64,000 nucleotides of DNA from Kosakonia oryziphila (GCF_900094795.1 NZ_FMBC01000015.1:26519-90518); one strand, 5' to 3'. Counted from the first letter of the stretch, positions 25,354-35,527 are shown. The notes: generated by a model from the sequence alone, not told the origin. Translations and numbers: made by a program.

Positions 25354-26463
25354 ATGGTTTACGTCCCCCGTTTTGGCTGGCTGCTGGCGGCCCTGATCCT
25401 TACCGGTTGTAGCACGCAAGGCCCGGTTTCCCAGCGGGAAGCGGAGAAAGAAAAAGAGAGCAAAAAAACGTTGGATGTGGCAAGCGTGGTACGGCAGAAA
25501 ATGCCCGCCAGCGTGAAAGATCGCGATGCATGGGCGCAGGATATCGCCACCACATTTAGCAGCCAGAAGCTGGCGCCGACGCTGGAGAATATCTGCTCGG
25601 TGCTGGCGGTGGCGCAGCAGGAATCGAACTATCAGGCCGACCCTGCCGTGCCGGGGCTGAATAAAATCGCCTGGAAAGAGATCGATAAGCGTGCGCAGCG
25701 GATGCATATTCCGCTGCTGCTGGTGCATACTGCCCTGAAAATCCCTTCGCCAAACGGCAAAAGCTACAGCGAGCGGCTGGACAACGCCAGAACGGAAAAA
25801 GAGCTAAGCGCCATTTTTGACGACTTTATCAATATGGTGCCAATGGGGCAGCAGTTGTTTGGTTCCTTTAACCCGGTGCGTACCGGCGGGCCGATGCAAA
25901 TCAGCGTGGCGTTTGCTGAACAACACACCGAGGGTTACCCGTGGAAGATGGACGGCACGGTACGCCAGGAAGTGTTCAGCCGTCGCGGCGGTTTGTGGTT
26001 CGGTACTTACCATCTACTGAATTATCCTGCTGGCTATAGCGCGCCGATTTACCGTTTCGCCGACTTTAACGCCGGGCTGTACGCCAGTCGCAACGCAGCG
26101 TTCCAGAATGCGGTCAGCAAAGCGACGGGCGTGAAACTGGCGCTGGATGGCGATGTGATCCTTTACGGCAGCAGCGATGCGGGCGCGACGGAACAGGCGA
26201 TAAGAAAGCTTGGGCCGAAACTGGGGATGAGCGATCGCGATATTCGCCGTCAACTGGAGCGCGGCGACAGCCAGAAGTTTGAAGAGACGAAGCTGTACCG
26301 TGAAGTTTATCGTCTGGCGGAACAGAAAAGCGGCAAAACGCTGCCACGGGAAATTTTGCCGGGGATCCAATTAGAAAGCCCGAAGATCACGCGCAACCTG
26401 ACTACAGCATGGTTTGCGAAGCGCGTCGATGATCGTCGGGCTGCCTGCATGGCGCAGAATTAA
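25354..26463 (+). CDS. yaiW: Outer-membrane lipoprotein YaiW (DUF1615)
   Basis: Lipoprotein of 369 residues from the ATG at 25354. The signal peptide ends in the lipobox LTGC (LILTGCST), then a charged linker ([11 protein letters not shown]) and the DUF1615 domain. YaiW is surface-exposed in E. coli and assists uptake of proline-rich peptides together with SbmA, which fits its place directly after sbmA. Longer in-frame starts overlap the sbmA end and lack a ribosome site, whereas AAGGAACG precedes 25354. Its end overlaps the convergent yaiY gene by four bases. Confidence 0.94.
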   Translation: MVYVPRFGWLLAALILTGCSTQGPVSQREAEKEKESKKTLDVASVVRQKMPASVKDRDAWAQDIATTFSSQKLAPTLENICSVLAVAQQESNYQADPAVPGLNKIAWKEIDKRAQRMHIPLLLVHTALKIPSPNGKSYSERLDNARTEKELSAIFDDFINMVPMGQQLFGSFNPVRTGGPMQISVAFAEQHTEGYPWKMDGTVRQEVFSRRGGLWFGTYHLLNYPAGYSAPIYRFADFNAGLYASRNAAFQNAVSKATGVKLALDGDVILYGSSDAGATEQAIRKLGPKLGMSDRDIRRQLERGDSQKFEETKLYREVYRLAEQKSGKTLPREILPGIQLESPKITRNLTTAWFAKRVDDRRAACMAQN

Positions 26464-26768
26464 CGTAAGTGGTGTCGTCGCCAGCGCAGGAAAAGGCCGA
26501 TGACACCCAACAATGCGCTTCCCGCAAGGAACGGCACGAGGCCAAACAGCGTGCCGACGCCGAACCCCAGTTCAACGTGTGGGCGGGAGGTGTCTTCAGC
26601 CTGTATCAATCTTTCGAACACGCCAGGCGCGTGTACCAGTAGGTTCAACAACTGCGCACCAGCCCAGAAGCAGAGCAGGACAAACACGGCATAGGCAATA
26701 TTGCCTGGCCTTGAGGCATCACGTTTTTTCGCGCCCGTAAAGGGTTTTGACAGGGAAAAATCAGCCAT
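26460..26768 (-). CDS. yaiY: Inner-membrane protein YaiY
   Basis: Small membrane protein of 102 residues, same length as E. coli YaiY. Two hydrophobic segments ([21 protein letters not shown] and [20 protein letters not shown] regions) flank a short loop. Function is unknown in the family (DUF2755). It is convergent with yaiW and divergent from yaiZ, as in E. coli. Confidence 0.93.
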   Translation of the reverse strand: MADFSLSKPFTGAKKRDASRPGNIAYAVFVLLCFWAGAQLLNLLVHAPGVFERLIQAEDTSRPHVELGFGVGTLFGLVPFLAGSALLGVIGLFLRWRRHHLR

Positions 26769-27048
26769 AAGACCTCCGTTACTCTTTACTCAATTCGTTG
26801 CTTACCTTTCAGTGATACAGCAGCATGTGCTGGTCAGAATTCAGGCTAATTGTGACAGTTGCGCCCTGTTGTCAACATCAGAATGGTGATAATTTCCCTT
26901 CGGGAAGGGTTCCGGTTGAGTGATCTTTGTTGGTGCTCACATTTTTGTAACGTTTTCATTACGTAGGTAACATTTCGGATTTTCCACACATCACACAGAC
27001 CTGAAAGGCAGGCTATGCGATGATGCCTTTTTGATTGCCGGAGTTGTC

Positions 27049-27270
27049 ATGAAGCTGTCTGCGAAAATACGCCGTGACTGGCACTATTACGCGTTTGCGA
27101 TTGGGTTAATTTTTATTCTGAATGGGGTCGTGGGCCTGCTGGGGTTTGAAGCCAAAGGCTGGCAAACCTATGCTGTCGGGCTGGTGACCTGGGTGATTGG
27201 CTTTTGGCTGGCAGGGTTGATTATCCGCCGCCGCCCGCAAGAGGAGGGGGCAGCGGATAAAGCAGAGTAA
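27049..27270 (+). CDS. yaiZ: Small membrane protein YaiZ
   Basis: Protein of 73 residues from the ATG at 27049, with two membrane segments (FAIGLIFILNGVVGLLGF and YAVGLVTWVIGFWLAGLII) and a charged C-terminus. It matches YaiZ (DUF2754) in size and position next to ddlA. The in-frame ATG six codons upstream is less likely because the family starts MKLSAKIRRD-like. No function is known. It ends four bases before the convergent ddlA gene. Confidence 0.9.
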   Translation: MKLSAKIRRDWHYYAFAIGLIFILNGVVGLLGFEAKGWQTYAVGLVTWVIGFWLAGLIIRRRPQEEGAADKAE

Positions 27271-27273
27271 TGC

Positions 27274-28374
27274 TTAACCGTTGACGGAAATTTTCAGCGT
27301 GCTGTTCACCTGATGGCGCGCGATAGCCAGTTCAATCAGGCGGGTGATCAGATCAGGATAGCTGATGCCGCTCGCCTGCCACAGTTTTGGATACATGCTG
27401 ATGTTGGTAAATCCTGGCAGCGTGTTGATCTCATTGATAACGACTTCGTTGTCGGGTGTCAGGAACACGTCGACGCGCGCCATCCCTTCACAACCCAGAG
27501 TCTGGTACGCCTGCACCGCAATCTGACGGATCTTGTCATTGATCTCCGGCGCGATATCCGCAGGCACCACCACCTGCGCGCCGTTTTCATCGATGTATTT
27601 GGTGTCATAAGCGTAGAACTCGCTGTGCAGCACGATTTCGCCGCAGGTGCTGGCTTGCGGATCGTCATTGCCGAGCACTGCGCATTCGATCTCGCGACCT
27701 TTAATGCCTTTCTCAACGATTACTTTTTTGTCGAACTCAAACGCCAGGCGCACCGCTTCATGATACTGTGCTTCGCTGGTCACTTTGCTGACGCCAACGG
27801 ATGAGCCCTGGTTGGCCGGCTTAACGAACAACGGCAAACCGAGTTGCGCTTCAACGTCGCTAAAGGTTACCTGCTGACGGTTAGTACGCGTCAGGGTGAT
27901 AAATGGCGCGACAGCTAATCCGGCATCGCGCAGCAAACGCTTGGTGACGTCTTTATCCATGCAGGCTGCTGAAGCGAGCACATCGGAGCCGACAAACGGC
28001 AGGTTTGCCAGGCGCAGCATACCCTGCAAGGTACCATCTTCGCCCAACGTACCGTGGACGATAGGGAAAATCACATCAACATCCGGCAAGGGCGCACTGT
28101 TTTGCGCCTGAATAAGCTGCTGCGCGGTATTGCCCGGCACCAGCGCCACGCTGTTTTGCGACGGATTCAGCGCAATACGCGCCGGATCGCTGGCGTTAAG
28201 CAGGTAATTATTCGCATCGCTGATATGCCATTGACCCTGTTTATCAATCCCCAGTAGCACAACCTCAAAGCGCGATTTATCCATGGCATCGACAATATTT
28301 TTTGCTGATTGTAACGACACCTCGTGTTCCGCTGATTTGCCGCCGAAGACGACTCCTACCCGCAGTTTTGCCAT
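27274..28374 (-). CDS. ddlA: D-alanine--D-alanine ligase A
   Basis: ATP-grasp ligase of 366 residues that joins two D-alanines for peptidoglycan precursor synthesis in the cytosol. From the ATG at 28374 it opens [22 protein letters not shown], the DdlA start. Other motifs are [16 protein letters not shown] near residue 95, [13 protein letters not shown] near 175 and [10 protein letters not shown] near 320. The upstream in-frame start at 28392 adds six residues not found in the family. It is one of the two usual enterobacterial Ddl enzymes; ddlB would be in the dcw cluster elsewhere. Confidence 0.96.
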   Translation of the reverse strand: MAKLRVGVVFGGKSAEHEVSLQSAKNIVDAMDKSRFEVVLLGIDKQGQWHISDANNYLLNASDPARIALNPSQNSVALVPGNTAQQLIQAQNSAPLPDVDVIFPIVHGTLGEDGTLQGMLRLANLPFVGSDVLASAACMDKDVTKRLLRDAGLAVAPFITLTRTNRQQVTFSDVEAQLGLPLFVKPANQGSSVGVSKVTSEAQYHEAVRLAFEFDKKVIVEKGIKGREIECAVLGNDDPQASTCGEIVLHSEFYAYDTKYIDENGAQVVVPADIAPEINDKIRQIAVQAYQTLGCEGMARVDVFLTPDNEVVINEINTLPGFTNISMYPKLWQASGISYPDLITRLIELAIARHQVNSTLKISVNG

Positions 28375-28480
28375 TTCTACGTTCACCCACACTTATTCAC
28401 AAAACACATACCATAGCACGATGAAACGCACGATTCGCAGCCTTCTGCCATAATGTTTTGAGTAAAACTGAGGGGGAGAC

Positions 28481-29164
28481 GTGCGCGTAAAGAGCCTGGT
28501 CGTTGTATGCACTCTACTGGCGCTGATGCTGGTGGGTTATCGCTATTTACCGTCGTATTACAATCCCTTCGCGTCGCTACAGTTGAGCGATCCGCCGGGA
28601 CGCATCACGCAGTTTAAGTTACGCCGCCTGTCGCCGTCAGCCTGTGCTGCGTTACTGGCGCAGGCCAATCAGCAACGGCTCGTTACCTCCGTTGCGGTAG
28701 CGAACAGCGGGGGCGACTGCCCGTTAACCGATGTGGTGCGGGTGCGTGATTTCGGCGCGGTGAAACTGAGCAGCAGTTTTCTGGCAAGCTGCCCGCTGGC
28801 GCTTAGCTCCGCGTTGTTTATCAAACAGCAGGCGAGACCGCTGACCGAACATTTTACCGGCCAGCCGCTGCGCCAGATCGACCATCTGGGCAGCTACGCG
28901 TGCCGCAATATTTATAATCGTATTGATGCCCGGCGTAGTGAGCATGCCAGTGCTGAAGCGCTGGATCTAAGCGCCTTTCGCCTGGCGGATGGTCAGCGGG
29001 TGACGGTGCTCAATGGCTGGCGACAGCCTGAAACACAGCCGTGGTTGCGGGCGATGCTAAGTGCCAGTTGCGGTTATTATGGCAATGGTCTTGGCCCCGA
29101 ATACAATGCCGCTCATGCTAACCATTTTCATCTCGGCATGCGCGGTTTCTGGCTCTGTCGCTAA
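28481..29164 (+). CDS. Extensin-like C-terminal domain protein
   Basis: Protein of 227 residues with an N-terminal membrane anchor (SLVVVCTLLALMLVGYRYL) and a periplasmic domain of the extensin-like family. Six or more cysteines suggest disulfides. The pattern HASAEALDLSAFRLADG near residue 165 and AAHANHFHLGMRG near 215 resembles the zinc site of M15-type peptidases (His-x6-Asp and His-x2-His), so a cell-wall peptidase role is possible though not proven. It is divergent from ddlA, whose product acts in wall synthesis. E. coli K-12 has no gene here. Confidence 0.75.
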   Translation: MRVKSLVVVCTLLALMLVGYRYLPSYYNPFASLQLSDPPGRITQFKLRRLSPSACAALLAQANQQRLVTSVAVANSGGDCPLTDVVRVRDFGAVKLSSSFLASCPLALSSALFIKQQARPLTEHFTGQPLRQIDHLGSYACRNIYNRIDARRSEHASAEALDLSAFRLADGQRVTVLNGWRQPETQPWLRAMLSASCGYYGNGLGPEYNAAHANHFHLGMRGFWLCR

Positions 29165-29333
29165 GTATAATCCACTGTAAAACAATGGTTTTTATGTGGA
29201 CGCTGTGGCGGCGTGCGATGCCGGACAGATAAAACACCGAATTCGCCATAACCGCATCTCTGGTGACTCATCCGTGACGCATTCTTGTTAACCTGTGCGC
29301 CGTTTGTCAAAACTTCAACAAATACTCGTATTT

Positions 29334-30524
29334 ATGGAATCCTGGAAGGTCAACCTTATCTCGGTGTGGTTCGGCTGTTTTTTCACTGGCCTTGCCATCA
29401 GTCAAATTTTGCCGTTTTTGCCGTTATACGTTGCGCAGTTAGGCGTGACCTCGCACGAGGCGTTGTCGATGTGGTCGGGACTGACGTTCAGCGTGACCTT
29501 CCTCGTCTCAGCCATTGTGTCGCCGATGTGGGGCAGCCTTGCGGATCGCAAAGGGCGCAAGCTGATGTTGTTGCGCGCCTCGGTGGGCATGGCGATTACC
29601 ATTCTGTTGCAGGCCTTTGCCACCAACGTCTGGCAATTGCTGATCCTGCGCGGCATCATGGGGCTGACTTCCGGCTATATTCCGAATGCGATGGCGCTGG
29701 TGGCATCCCAGGTCCCGCGGGAGCGCAGCGGTTGGGCGCTGAGTACGCTCGCAACTGCACAGATCAGTGGCGTGATCGGCGGGCCGTTGATGGGCGGTTT
29801 TCTGGCCGACCATTTAGGGCTGCGCATCGTGTTCATCATCACCGCGTTGTTGTTAATAGTGAGCTTTCTGGTCACGTTGTTTCTGATTAAAGAGGGCGTG
29901 CGTCCGACGGTGAAAAAGGGCGAACGGCTGAGCGGTAAAGCGGTGTTCTCCACCTTGCCCTATCCGGCGCTGGTCATCAGTCTGTTTATTACTACTATGG
30001 TGATTCAGTTGTGTAACGGTTCTATCGGTCCGATACTTGCCCTGTTTATTCAGTCTCTGTCGCCACATTCCACCAATATTGCTTTTCTCAGCGGATTGAT
30101 CGCCTCTGTACCTGGCGTTTCAGCGCTGCTTTCCGCACCGCGCCTTGGTAAACTGGGTGACCGGATAGGCACTTCACGTATTTTGATGGGTACGCTGGTT
30201 TGCGCGGTGGTGCTGTTCTTCGCCATGTCATTTGTTACGTCGCCGCTACAGCTTGGCATTCTGCGCTTTATGCTCGGATTTGCCGATGGCGCAATGCTGC
30301 CGGCGGTGCAGACGCTGTTGCTGAAATACTCCAGCGATCAGGTGACCGGACGTATCTTTGGTTATAATCAGTCGTTTATGTATCTGGGAAATGTCATTGG
30401 GCCGTTAATGGGGGCATCGGTATCGGCAATGGCGGGTTTCCGTTGGGTATTTATCGCCACCGCCGTTGTGGTACTCATTAATTTCTGGCAATTGGTGCTG
30501 GTATTTCGCCGGGTGAAACGCTAA
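29334..30524 (+). CDS. MFS drug efflux transporter, MdtG-like
   Basis: Major facilitator with twelve membrane segments, 396 residues from the ATG at 29334; a GTG at 29295 would add 13 residues and neither start has a strong ribosome site. Motif A is [15 protein letters not shown] near residue 70 and motif C is [18 protein letters not shown] near 145. It closely resembles E. coli MdtG along its length ([44 protein letters not shown]), so a proton-driven drug pump is likely. E. coli mdtG is at another locus, so this may be a second copy. A terminator follows at 30536. Confidence 0.85.
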   Translation: MESWKVNLISVWFGCFFTGLAISQILPFLPLYVAQLGVTSHEALSMWSGLTFSVTFLVSAIVSPMWGSLADRKGRKLMLLRASVGMAITILLQAFATNVWQLLILRGIMGLTSGYIPNAMALVASQVPRERSGWALSTLATAQISGVIGGPLMGGFLADHLGLRIVFIITALLLIVSFLVTLFLIKEGVRPTVKKGERLSGKAVFSTLPYPALVISLFITTMVIQLCNGSIGPILALFIQSLSPHSTNIAFLSGLIASVPGVSALLSAPRLGKLGDRIGTSRILMGTLVCAVVLFFAMSFVTSPLQLGILRFMLGFADGAMLPAVQTLLLKYSSDQVTGRIFGYNQSFMYLGNVIGPLMGASVSAMAGFRWVFIATAVVVLINFWQLVLVFRRVKR

Positions 30525-30535
30525 TTCTGCAAACG

Positions 30536-30560
30536 GGCCGAAAATTGTTTTTCGGCCTTA
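30536..30560 (+). terminator. Intrinsic terminator after the MFS gene
   Basis: GGCCGAAAA (30536-30544) pairs with TTTTCGGCC (30549-30557), a perfect nine-base stem just after the stop. Confidence 0.7.
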
Positions 30561-30790
30561 CTATAATTATTGCTTATATAAAATAACGTTTCAGCCGCTT
30601 CGTATTCCTTTTTTAGCAACCCTAACAGATTAATTGGTTTGGCTTAAATATCCGGGAAATGCCTCTTTAACCATTTTATTTGTGTGTGTTTAAAGGATGT
30701 GAAAAAACGCACAAAATAAGACTGGTACCTTCTTTGCAACATCAGCGCTGAGTGCTAACGTTTTCCCATATCACATAAGGAAATTGCGCT

Positions 30791-31051
30791 ATGAAAAATC
30801 TCATTGCTGAGTTGTTGGTTAAGCTTGCAGAAAAAGAAGAGGAGTCGAAAGAGCTGGTCGCCCAGGTGGAAGCACTGGAGATTGTGGTGACGGCGTTGTT
30901 GCGTCAAATGGCCGCTTCGGAGCAACAGACGCTGATTTGCAGTATTGAAGGCGCGCTGGACGAAGTCAGACAGGGAACTGGTGTTACTGATCAGGACACG
31001 GAGTTGCTGCAACAGTACCTAAAAAAGCTTTTAAGGCATCCGCGTAGCTAA
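30791..31051 (+). CDS. iraP: RpoS anti-adaptor IraP
   Basis: Small coiled-coil protein of 86 residues, the same length as E. coli IraP. The N-terminal heptads ([19 protein letters not shown]) and [21 protein letters not shown] identify it. IraP binds the adaptor RssB and stops delivery of RpoS to ClpXP during phosphate starvation. Its place directly before phoA is conserved. A TAAGGAAA ribosome site precedes the ATG. The 266-base upstream gap holds the MFS terminator and A/T-rich promoter DNA. Confidence 0.95.
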   Translation: MKNLIAELLVKLAEKEEESKELVAQVEALEIVVTALLRQMAASEQQTLICSIEGALDEVRQGTGVTDQDTELLQQYLKKLLRHPRS

Positions 31052-31069
31052 ATCTTTGGCCCTCCGCCG

Positions 31070-31103
31070 CTGTCATTTGGTTGTCATACGCGCTGCCTAT
31101 AGT
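31070..31103 (+). promoter_or_regulatory. Pho box and -10 of phoA
   Basis: CTGTCATTTGGTTGTCAT (31070-31087) is two direct TGTCA repeats as bound by PhoB, followed after eleven bases by TATAGT (31098-31103). The layout equals the E. coli phoA promoter. Confidence 0.9.
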
Positions 31104-31150
31104 CGCTCTGTTTTATTTTCTTTAAGTATTTGTACATGGAGAATATTAAA

Positions 31151-32566
31151 GTGAAACAGAGCGCATTATACCTTGCATTACTACCTCTCTTTTTTACCTC
31201 TATTATTTATGCAGAAACAACGGATACCTCCGTTTTTGAAAATCGTGCTGCTCAAGGCGATATTTCTACACCTGGCGGTGCGCGCCGTCTGACTGCCGAT
31301 CAAACCGCTGCATTGCGTGATTCACTCATCGATAAGCCCGCCAAAAATATTATTTTGTTAATTGGCGATGGCATGGGTGATTCAGAAATTACCGCCGCGC
31401 GAAATTATGCCGAAGGCGCGGGTGGATATTTCAAAGGAATTGACACATTACCGTTAACCGGCCAGTACACGCATTATGCGCTGGACAAAAAAACCGGTAA
31501 ACCGGACTACGTGACGGATTCGGCCGCATCGGCCACCGCCTGGAGCACCGGCGTCAAAACCTACAACGGCGCGCTCGGCGTCGATATTCATGAAAAAGAT
31601 CATATGACCATCCTCGAGATGGCGAAAGCGGCGGGGCTGGCGACCGGCAACGTCTCTACCGCCGAATTGCAGGATGCCACGCCAGCGGCGCTGGTTTCGC
31701 ATGTAATTTCCCGTCGCTGCTACGGCCCGACGGTAACCAGCGAGAAATGCGCCCTCAACGCGCTGGAAAAAGGCGGTAAAGGCTCGATCACCGAGCAGTT
31801 GCTGAATGCCCGCGCGGATGTGACGTTGGGCGGCGGCGCGAAAACCTTCAGCGAAACTGCGACGGCGGGCGAGTGGCAGGGGAAAACGCTGCGCGAGCAG
31901 GCTCAGGCCCGTGGTTACCAGATGGTGAGCGATGCCTCTGCGCTGGCAGCCATTACCGAAGCGAACCAGGATAAACCGCTGCTCGGCCTCTTCGCCGATG
32001 GCAATATGCCGGTACGCTGGGAAGGGCCGAAAGCGTCGCTGCACGGCAATCTCGATAAACCAGCCGTGACCTGTACACCGAATGCCAAACGTACCGACAG
32101 TGTACCGACGCTGGCAGCAATGACCGAAAAGGCCATTGACCTGCTGAACAAAAACGATAAGGGCTTCTTCTTGCAGGTGGAAGGCGCCTCTATTGATAAA
32201 CAGGATCACGCGGCGAATCCGTGCGGTCAGATTGGTGAAACTGTTGATCTGGACGAAGCGGTGCAGAAGGCGCTGGAATTTGCGAAAAAAGATGGTAATA
32301 CGCTGGTGATAGTGACAGCCGACCACGCGCACGCCAGCCAGATTATCCCGGCGGATACCAAAGCGCCGGGGCTGAGCCAGGCGCTGAATACCAAAGATGG
32401 CGCGGTGATGGCGATAACCTACGGCAACTCGGAAGAGGAGTCGATGGAACACACCGGTACGCAAGTCCGCATTGCGGCTTACGGCCCGCGTGCTGGCAAT
32501 GTGGTGGGGTTAACTGATCAGACCGATCTGTTCTACACCATGAAAACGGCACTGAACCTGAAGTAA
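31151..32566 (+). CDS. phoA: Alkaline phosphatase
   Basis: Periplasmic phosphomonoesterase induced by phosphate starvation. Starting at the GTG at 31151 gives 471 residues, equal to E. coli PhoA, which also uses GTG; an ATG at 31130 would add seven residues. The signal peptide is followed by the mature domain. The active-site serine lies in [14 protein letters not shown], metal ligands in [10 protein letters not shown] and [10 protein letters not shown], and the magnesium and zinc site in [14 protein letters not shown]. Four disulfide cysteines are kept. A Pho box lies at 31070-31087 and a terminator at 32572, followed by psiF. Confidence 0.97.
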   Translation: MKQSALYLALLPLFFTSIIYAETTDTSVFENRAAQGDISTPGGARRLTADQTAALRDSLIDKPAKNIILLIGDGMGDSEITAARNYAEGAGGYFKGIDTLPLTGQYTHYALDKKTGKPDYVTDSAASATAWSTGVKTYNGALGVDIHEKDHMTILEMAKAAGLATGNVSTAELQDATPAALVSHVISRRCYGPTVTSEKCALNALEKGGKGSITEQLLNARADVTLGGGAKTFSETATAGEWQGKTLREQAQARGYQMVSDASALAAITEANQDKPLLGLFADGNMPVRWEGPKASLHGNLDKPAVTCTPNAKRTDSVPTLAAMTEKAIDLLNKNDKGFFLQVEGASIDKQDHAANPCGQIGETVDLDEAVQKALEFAKKDGNTLVIVTADHAHASQIIPADTKAPGLSQALNTKDGAVMAITYGNSEEESMEHTGTQVRIAAYGPRAGNVVGLTDQTDLFYTMKTALNLK

Positions 32567-32571
32567 CGGCT

Positions 32572-32609
32572 GCCCGGCGGTAAATCTCTGCCGCTGGGTG
32601 GTTTTTTTC
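32572..32609 (+). terminator. Terminator after phoA
   Basis: CCCGGCGG and CCGCTGGG pair around a TAAATCTCTG loop, with a run of seven T at 32602-32608. psiF may be reached by readthrough. Confidence 0.75.
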
Positions 32610-32657
32610 GTAATTAAGACCATCCTTAAAGGGTCACATTGACAAAAGGATGGAGCA

Positions 32658-32978
32658 ATGAAAATAACAGTTCTGGTTACCCTCATCTTTGGTCTGTTGT
32701 TTGTCGGCGCGCTCAGCGCGGCGGAAAAAACACTGACCCCACAACAACAACGTATGACACTTTGTAATCAACAAGCCAAGACACAAACCCTGACAGGCGA
32801 TGCCCGTAAGACGTTTATGAGCAACTGCCTGAAAAACACCAAAACGGAGCCGGGGCAAAAAAGTCTGACACCGCAGCAGCAGCGGATGCGCGAATGTAAT
32901 GCGCAGGCGACGCAGCAATCGCTGAAAGGCGAAGAACGCAGTAAATTCATGAGCGGCTGTCTGAAAAAAACGCAATAA
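32658..32978 (+). CDS. psiF: Phosphate starvation-inducible protein PsiF
   Basis: Exported protein of 106 residues, as in E. coli. A signal peptide (MKITVLVTLIFGLLFVGALS) is followed by two tandem copies of a 35-residue unit: LTPQQQRM, CN-QA, F-S-CLKKT (about residues 30-64 and 70-106), each with two cysteines. It belongs to the PhoB regulon; molecular function is unknown. It lies 91 bases after phoA and is followed by a terminator at 32986. Confidence 0.93.
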   Translation: MKITVLVTLIFGLLFVGALSAAEKTLTPQQQRMTLCNQQAKTQTLTGDARKTFMSNCLKNTKTEPGQKSLTPQQQRMRECNAQATQQSLKGEERSKFMSGCLKKTQ

Positions 32979-32985
32979 TTTATCC

Positions 32986-33014
32986 GGGTGGGCGTTCCGT
33001 TCGCTCACCCTTTT
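32986..33014 (+). terminator. Terminator after psiF
   Basis: GGGTGGGCG (32986-32994) pairs with CGCTCACCC (33002-33010) through one G-T wobble, followed by four T. Confidence 0.7.
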
Positions 33015-33159
33015 ACGCTTCCTCCCACCTTCTTATTGCCCGTTCCTCAATCTCTGCCAGGCTTAAACGGTGAGCAATGTTTCGCTTTTGTCTCTCTTGG
33101 TGGTTGTGCGCTGTTCGGCGTTACGCCCGTTTTTGCAACCCTGACCCGGGAGAAAAAAT

Positions 33160-34683
33160 ATGAATTATCACTATGTTGCCGATCTGAATTCCCTGCCGGA
33201 AAACCAGCCGGTGAAAGTTGATGTCGCAGGGACGTCGATGATCCTTATCCGTACCCTTGCGCAGGTGCGCGCTTTTCAAAGTAAATGCCCGCATGCTGGC
33301 GCGCCGCTGGAGCAGGGAGCGGTGTGCGATGGCAAACTGGTTTGCCCCTGGCATAAAGCCAATTTTGATATCATCAATGGCGAGTGGCGTGAGCCGCTGG
33401 CGCTGAAGAGCCTCAAACAGTATCCGGTCACCCTCGAAGGGAACCGCGTACTGGTCAGCCCGCGCCCGCGTTCGCCTGCCAGCTATACGTTAATCCGTGG
33501 CGATCGCCCGCAAACTGCGGTGATCCTCGGTACCGGCGCGGCAGGCAGTGCGGCAGCCATCACCCTGCGTGATGCCGGGTTTAACGGCCATCTGATCCTG
33601 ATTGATAAAGAGGACCGCGCGCCTTATGACCGCACCGCGCTCAGTAAATTTGTCCCCGCCGGGAAGATGAAGATCAGCGAAGTTCCTCCTATCCTCGACG
33701 ATACCTTTTACAACCAGCCCGGCGTGGAGAGCCTGCGTGAAGAGGTGACCGACCTTGATTGCGCAGGACATCAACTGACGCTGGCAAATGGCCGTCACGT
33801 TGCGTTCGATAAATTGCTGCTGGCTACCGGCGGGCAGCCGATATGGCCAGAGATCCCCGGCAACCATCTGGCGGGCGTCCATGTGCTGCGCAATATCCAC
33901 CAGGCGCAGGTATTGCTCAATGAAGTTGAACAAGAGCAGCAACTGGTGGTGATCGGCAACAGCTTTATTGCTATGGAGCTGGCCGCCGCGCTGCGCAATC
34001 AGGATATCGATGTCACGGTGGTATCGCGCCACGCTCTGCCGTTTGTGCCACAATTTGGCGAAGAGATCGGCCAGCGTTTCTTCAATCTGCATCAACAAAA
34101 CGGTGTGAAATTTGTCACCGGCGAGCCAGTGGCACTGCAAGGCAACGGCCATGTACAAGGCGTAACGCTGAAAAATGGTCGCACTTTGCCCGCGCATGTA
34201 GTGGTTTTCGCCACGGGTGTACAACCTTCTACCGGGCTGGCTCACGATCTCCACCATGAACAGGACGGTAGCCTGACCGTGGATGAAACTCTCAGCGCGG
34301 CGCCGGATGTCTGGGCTGTCGGTGATATTGCCAGCTACCCGGCGCCGGAAGGGCGTCGACGTATTGAGCACTGGCGCGTGGCGCAACAGCAAGGAAGAGT
34401 GGCCGCCCTCAATATGCTTGGCGAACATCGTCCGTTTGATCGGGTACCGTTTTTCTGGACCATGCAATACGGTAACCGCTTCGAATATCTGGGTTACACT
34501 CGCGAGTGGGATAGCATGAAAATGCTCGGCTCGTTTGATGATAAACGTTTTGCCATGTTGTACGGCGAAGAAGGTATGCTGAAAGCGGTGCTGAGCTGCG
34601 GCGAGAACAGAGCTACGGCGGGGCTGCTGTTAAAGATGCAAAAGCCCCTCAGTATGAAAACAGCCAGCGAACTGCTGGCCTGA
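33160..34683 (+). CDS. Rieske/FAD-dependent oxidoreductase (AIF/NirB-like)
   Basis: Fusion of 507 residues. Residues 1-100 are a Rieske [2Fe-2S] domain with Cys43-x-His45 and Cys62-x2-His65 (CPHAG and CPWH). Residues 115-410 are a two-dinucleotide-fold FAD/NAD(P)H reductase: VILGTGAAGSAAA for FAD, VVIGNSFIAMELAAAL for NADH, ATGVQPS and VWAVGDIASYP. The C-terminal 90 residues match the reductase dimer domain of the AIF family. Such proteins pass electrons from NAD(P)H to a partner oxygenase or ferredoxin; no partner is encoded nearby. It sits where E. coli carries the diguanylate cyclase gene dgcC (adrA), between psiF and proC. Confidence 0.88.
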   Translation: MNYHYVADLNSLPENQPVKVDVAGTSMILIRTLAQVRAFQSKCPHAGAPLEQGAVCDGKLVCPWHKANFDIINGEWREPLALKSLKQYPVTLEGNRVLVSPRPRSPASYTLIRGDRPQTAVILGTGAAGSAAAITLRDAGFNGHLILIDKEDRAPYDRTALSKFVPAGKMKISEVPPILDDTFYNQPGVESLREEVTDLDCAGHQLTLANGRHVAFDKLLLATGGQPIWPEIPGNHLAGVHVLRNIHQAQVLLNEVEQEQQLVVIGNSFIAMELAAALRNQDIDVTVVSRHALPFVPQFGEEIGQRFFNLHQQNGVKFVTGEPVALQGNGHVQGVTLKNGRTLPAHVVVFATGVQPSTGLAHDLHHEQDGSLTVDETLSAAPDVWAVGDIASYPAPEGRRRIEHWRVAQQQGRVAALNMLGEHRPFDRVPFFWTMQYGNRFEYLGYTREWDSMKMLGSFDDKRFAMLYGEEGMLKAVLSCGENRATAGLLLKMQKPLSMKTASELLA

Positions 34684-34690
34684 AGGACTA

Positions 34691-34716
34691 CGCCCTCTCC
34701 AGCCAGGGAGAGGGCG
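34691..34716. terminator. Shared hairpin between Rieske reductase gene and proC
   Basis: CGCCCTCTCC (34691-34700) and GGAGAGGGCG (34707-34716) form a perfect ten-base stem between convergent genes. Confidence 0.65.
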
Positions 34717-34720
34717 GCGG

Positions 34721-35527
34721 TTACTTGCTCAATTCTTCTGATTTGTTCATGCAGGCTTCCATCGCTTCAATCACCGCTGCGCGGAAACCACGCTCTTCCA
34801 GCACTTTGACCGCTTCAATAGTGGTGCCGCCAGGCGAGCAGACCATATCTTTTAACTCGCCTGGGTGTTTTCCGGTTTCCAGCACCATCTTCGCGGAACC
34901 CATCACCGCCTGCGCGGCGAATTTATAGGCCTGCGCACGTGGCATACCGCCCAGCACGGCGGCATCGGCCATCGCTTCGATAAACATAAAGACATAGGCA
35001 GGCGCAGAGCCGCTGACGCCGACAACCGGATGGATCATCGCTTCGGCAATCACTTCCGCTTCGCCAAAGCAGCGGAAAATATTCAGCACGTCCGCCGTGT
35101 CTTCCGGCGTGACCAGCGCGTTAGGGGTAATAGAGGTCATGCCCGCATTAACCAGCGACGGGGTGTTGGGCATCGCTCGTACAATTTTGCGATCGTGCCC
35201 CAGTGCGCGCGCCAGTTGATCGAGTGTCACGCCTGCGGCAATCGACACCACCAGCGTCTCTTTATTCAGGCTGGACGCGATTTCGCTCAGCACTTTCACC
35301 ATGATGTTCGGTTTCACCGCGCCGAAGACGATATCGGCAATCTGCGCCACTTCCTGTGCGCTCTGTGCGGCGTTAATACCAAACTGATCGTGCAGAGCGG
35401 CCACTTTATCCGGCGACGGGGTGTAGACCCAAATCTGTCCTGGCAGCAACTGCCCACTGGCAATCAGCCCGCCGAGAATCGCCTTGCCCATATTGCCGCA
35501 GCCGATAAAACCGATTTTTTTCTCCAT
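34721..35527 (-). CDS. proC: Pyrroline-5-carboxylate reductase
   Basis: Last enzyme of proline synthesis, reducing 1-pyrroline-5-carboxylate with NADPH. From the ATG at 35527 it has 268 residues; a GTG one codon upstream is less likely. The dinucleotide fold is IGFIGCGNMGKAILGG at the N-terminus, and the family signature region is SVGVSGSAPAYVF-like VVGVSGSAPAYVFMFIEAM near residue 160 plus MVCSPGGTTIEAVKVL near 228. Nothing unusual is seen. It diverges from yaiI. Confidence 0.98.
   Translation of the reverse strand: MEKKIGFIGCGNMGKAILGGLIASGQLLPGQIWVYTPSPDKVAALHDQFGINAAQSAQEVAQIADIVFGAVKPNIMVKVLSEIASSLNKETLVVSIAAGVTLDQLARALGHDRKIVRAMPNTPSLVNAGMTSITPNALVTPEDTADVLNIFRCFGEAEVIAEAMIHPVVGVSGSAPAYVFMFIEAMADAAVLGGMPRAQAYKFAAQAVMGSAKMVLETGKHPGELKDMVCSPGGTTIEAVKVLEERGFRAAVIEAMEACMNKSEELSK

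Noticed and set aside
30561..30790. PhoP box upstream of iraP
   Set aside because: Only isolated TGTTTA-like and GGTTT half-sites were found, without the five-base spacing of a direct repeat.
31454..32464. Long open frame on the minus strand inside phoA
   Set aside because: Antisense shadow of a GC-rich conserved gene; its translation is rich in Arg/His/Gly, shows no family motif and lies fully within phoA.
32988..33221. Possible dgcC remnant or small gene after psiF
   Set aside because: The translation has no GGDEF or membrane-sensor similarity and overlaps the psiF terminator and the Rieske gene start.
33490..34467. Long minus-strand frame inside the Rieske/FAD gene
   Set aside because: Antisense shadow; the plus-strand protein has all Rieske and FAD motifs.
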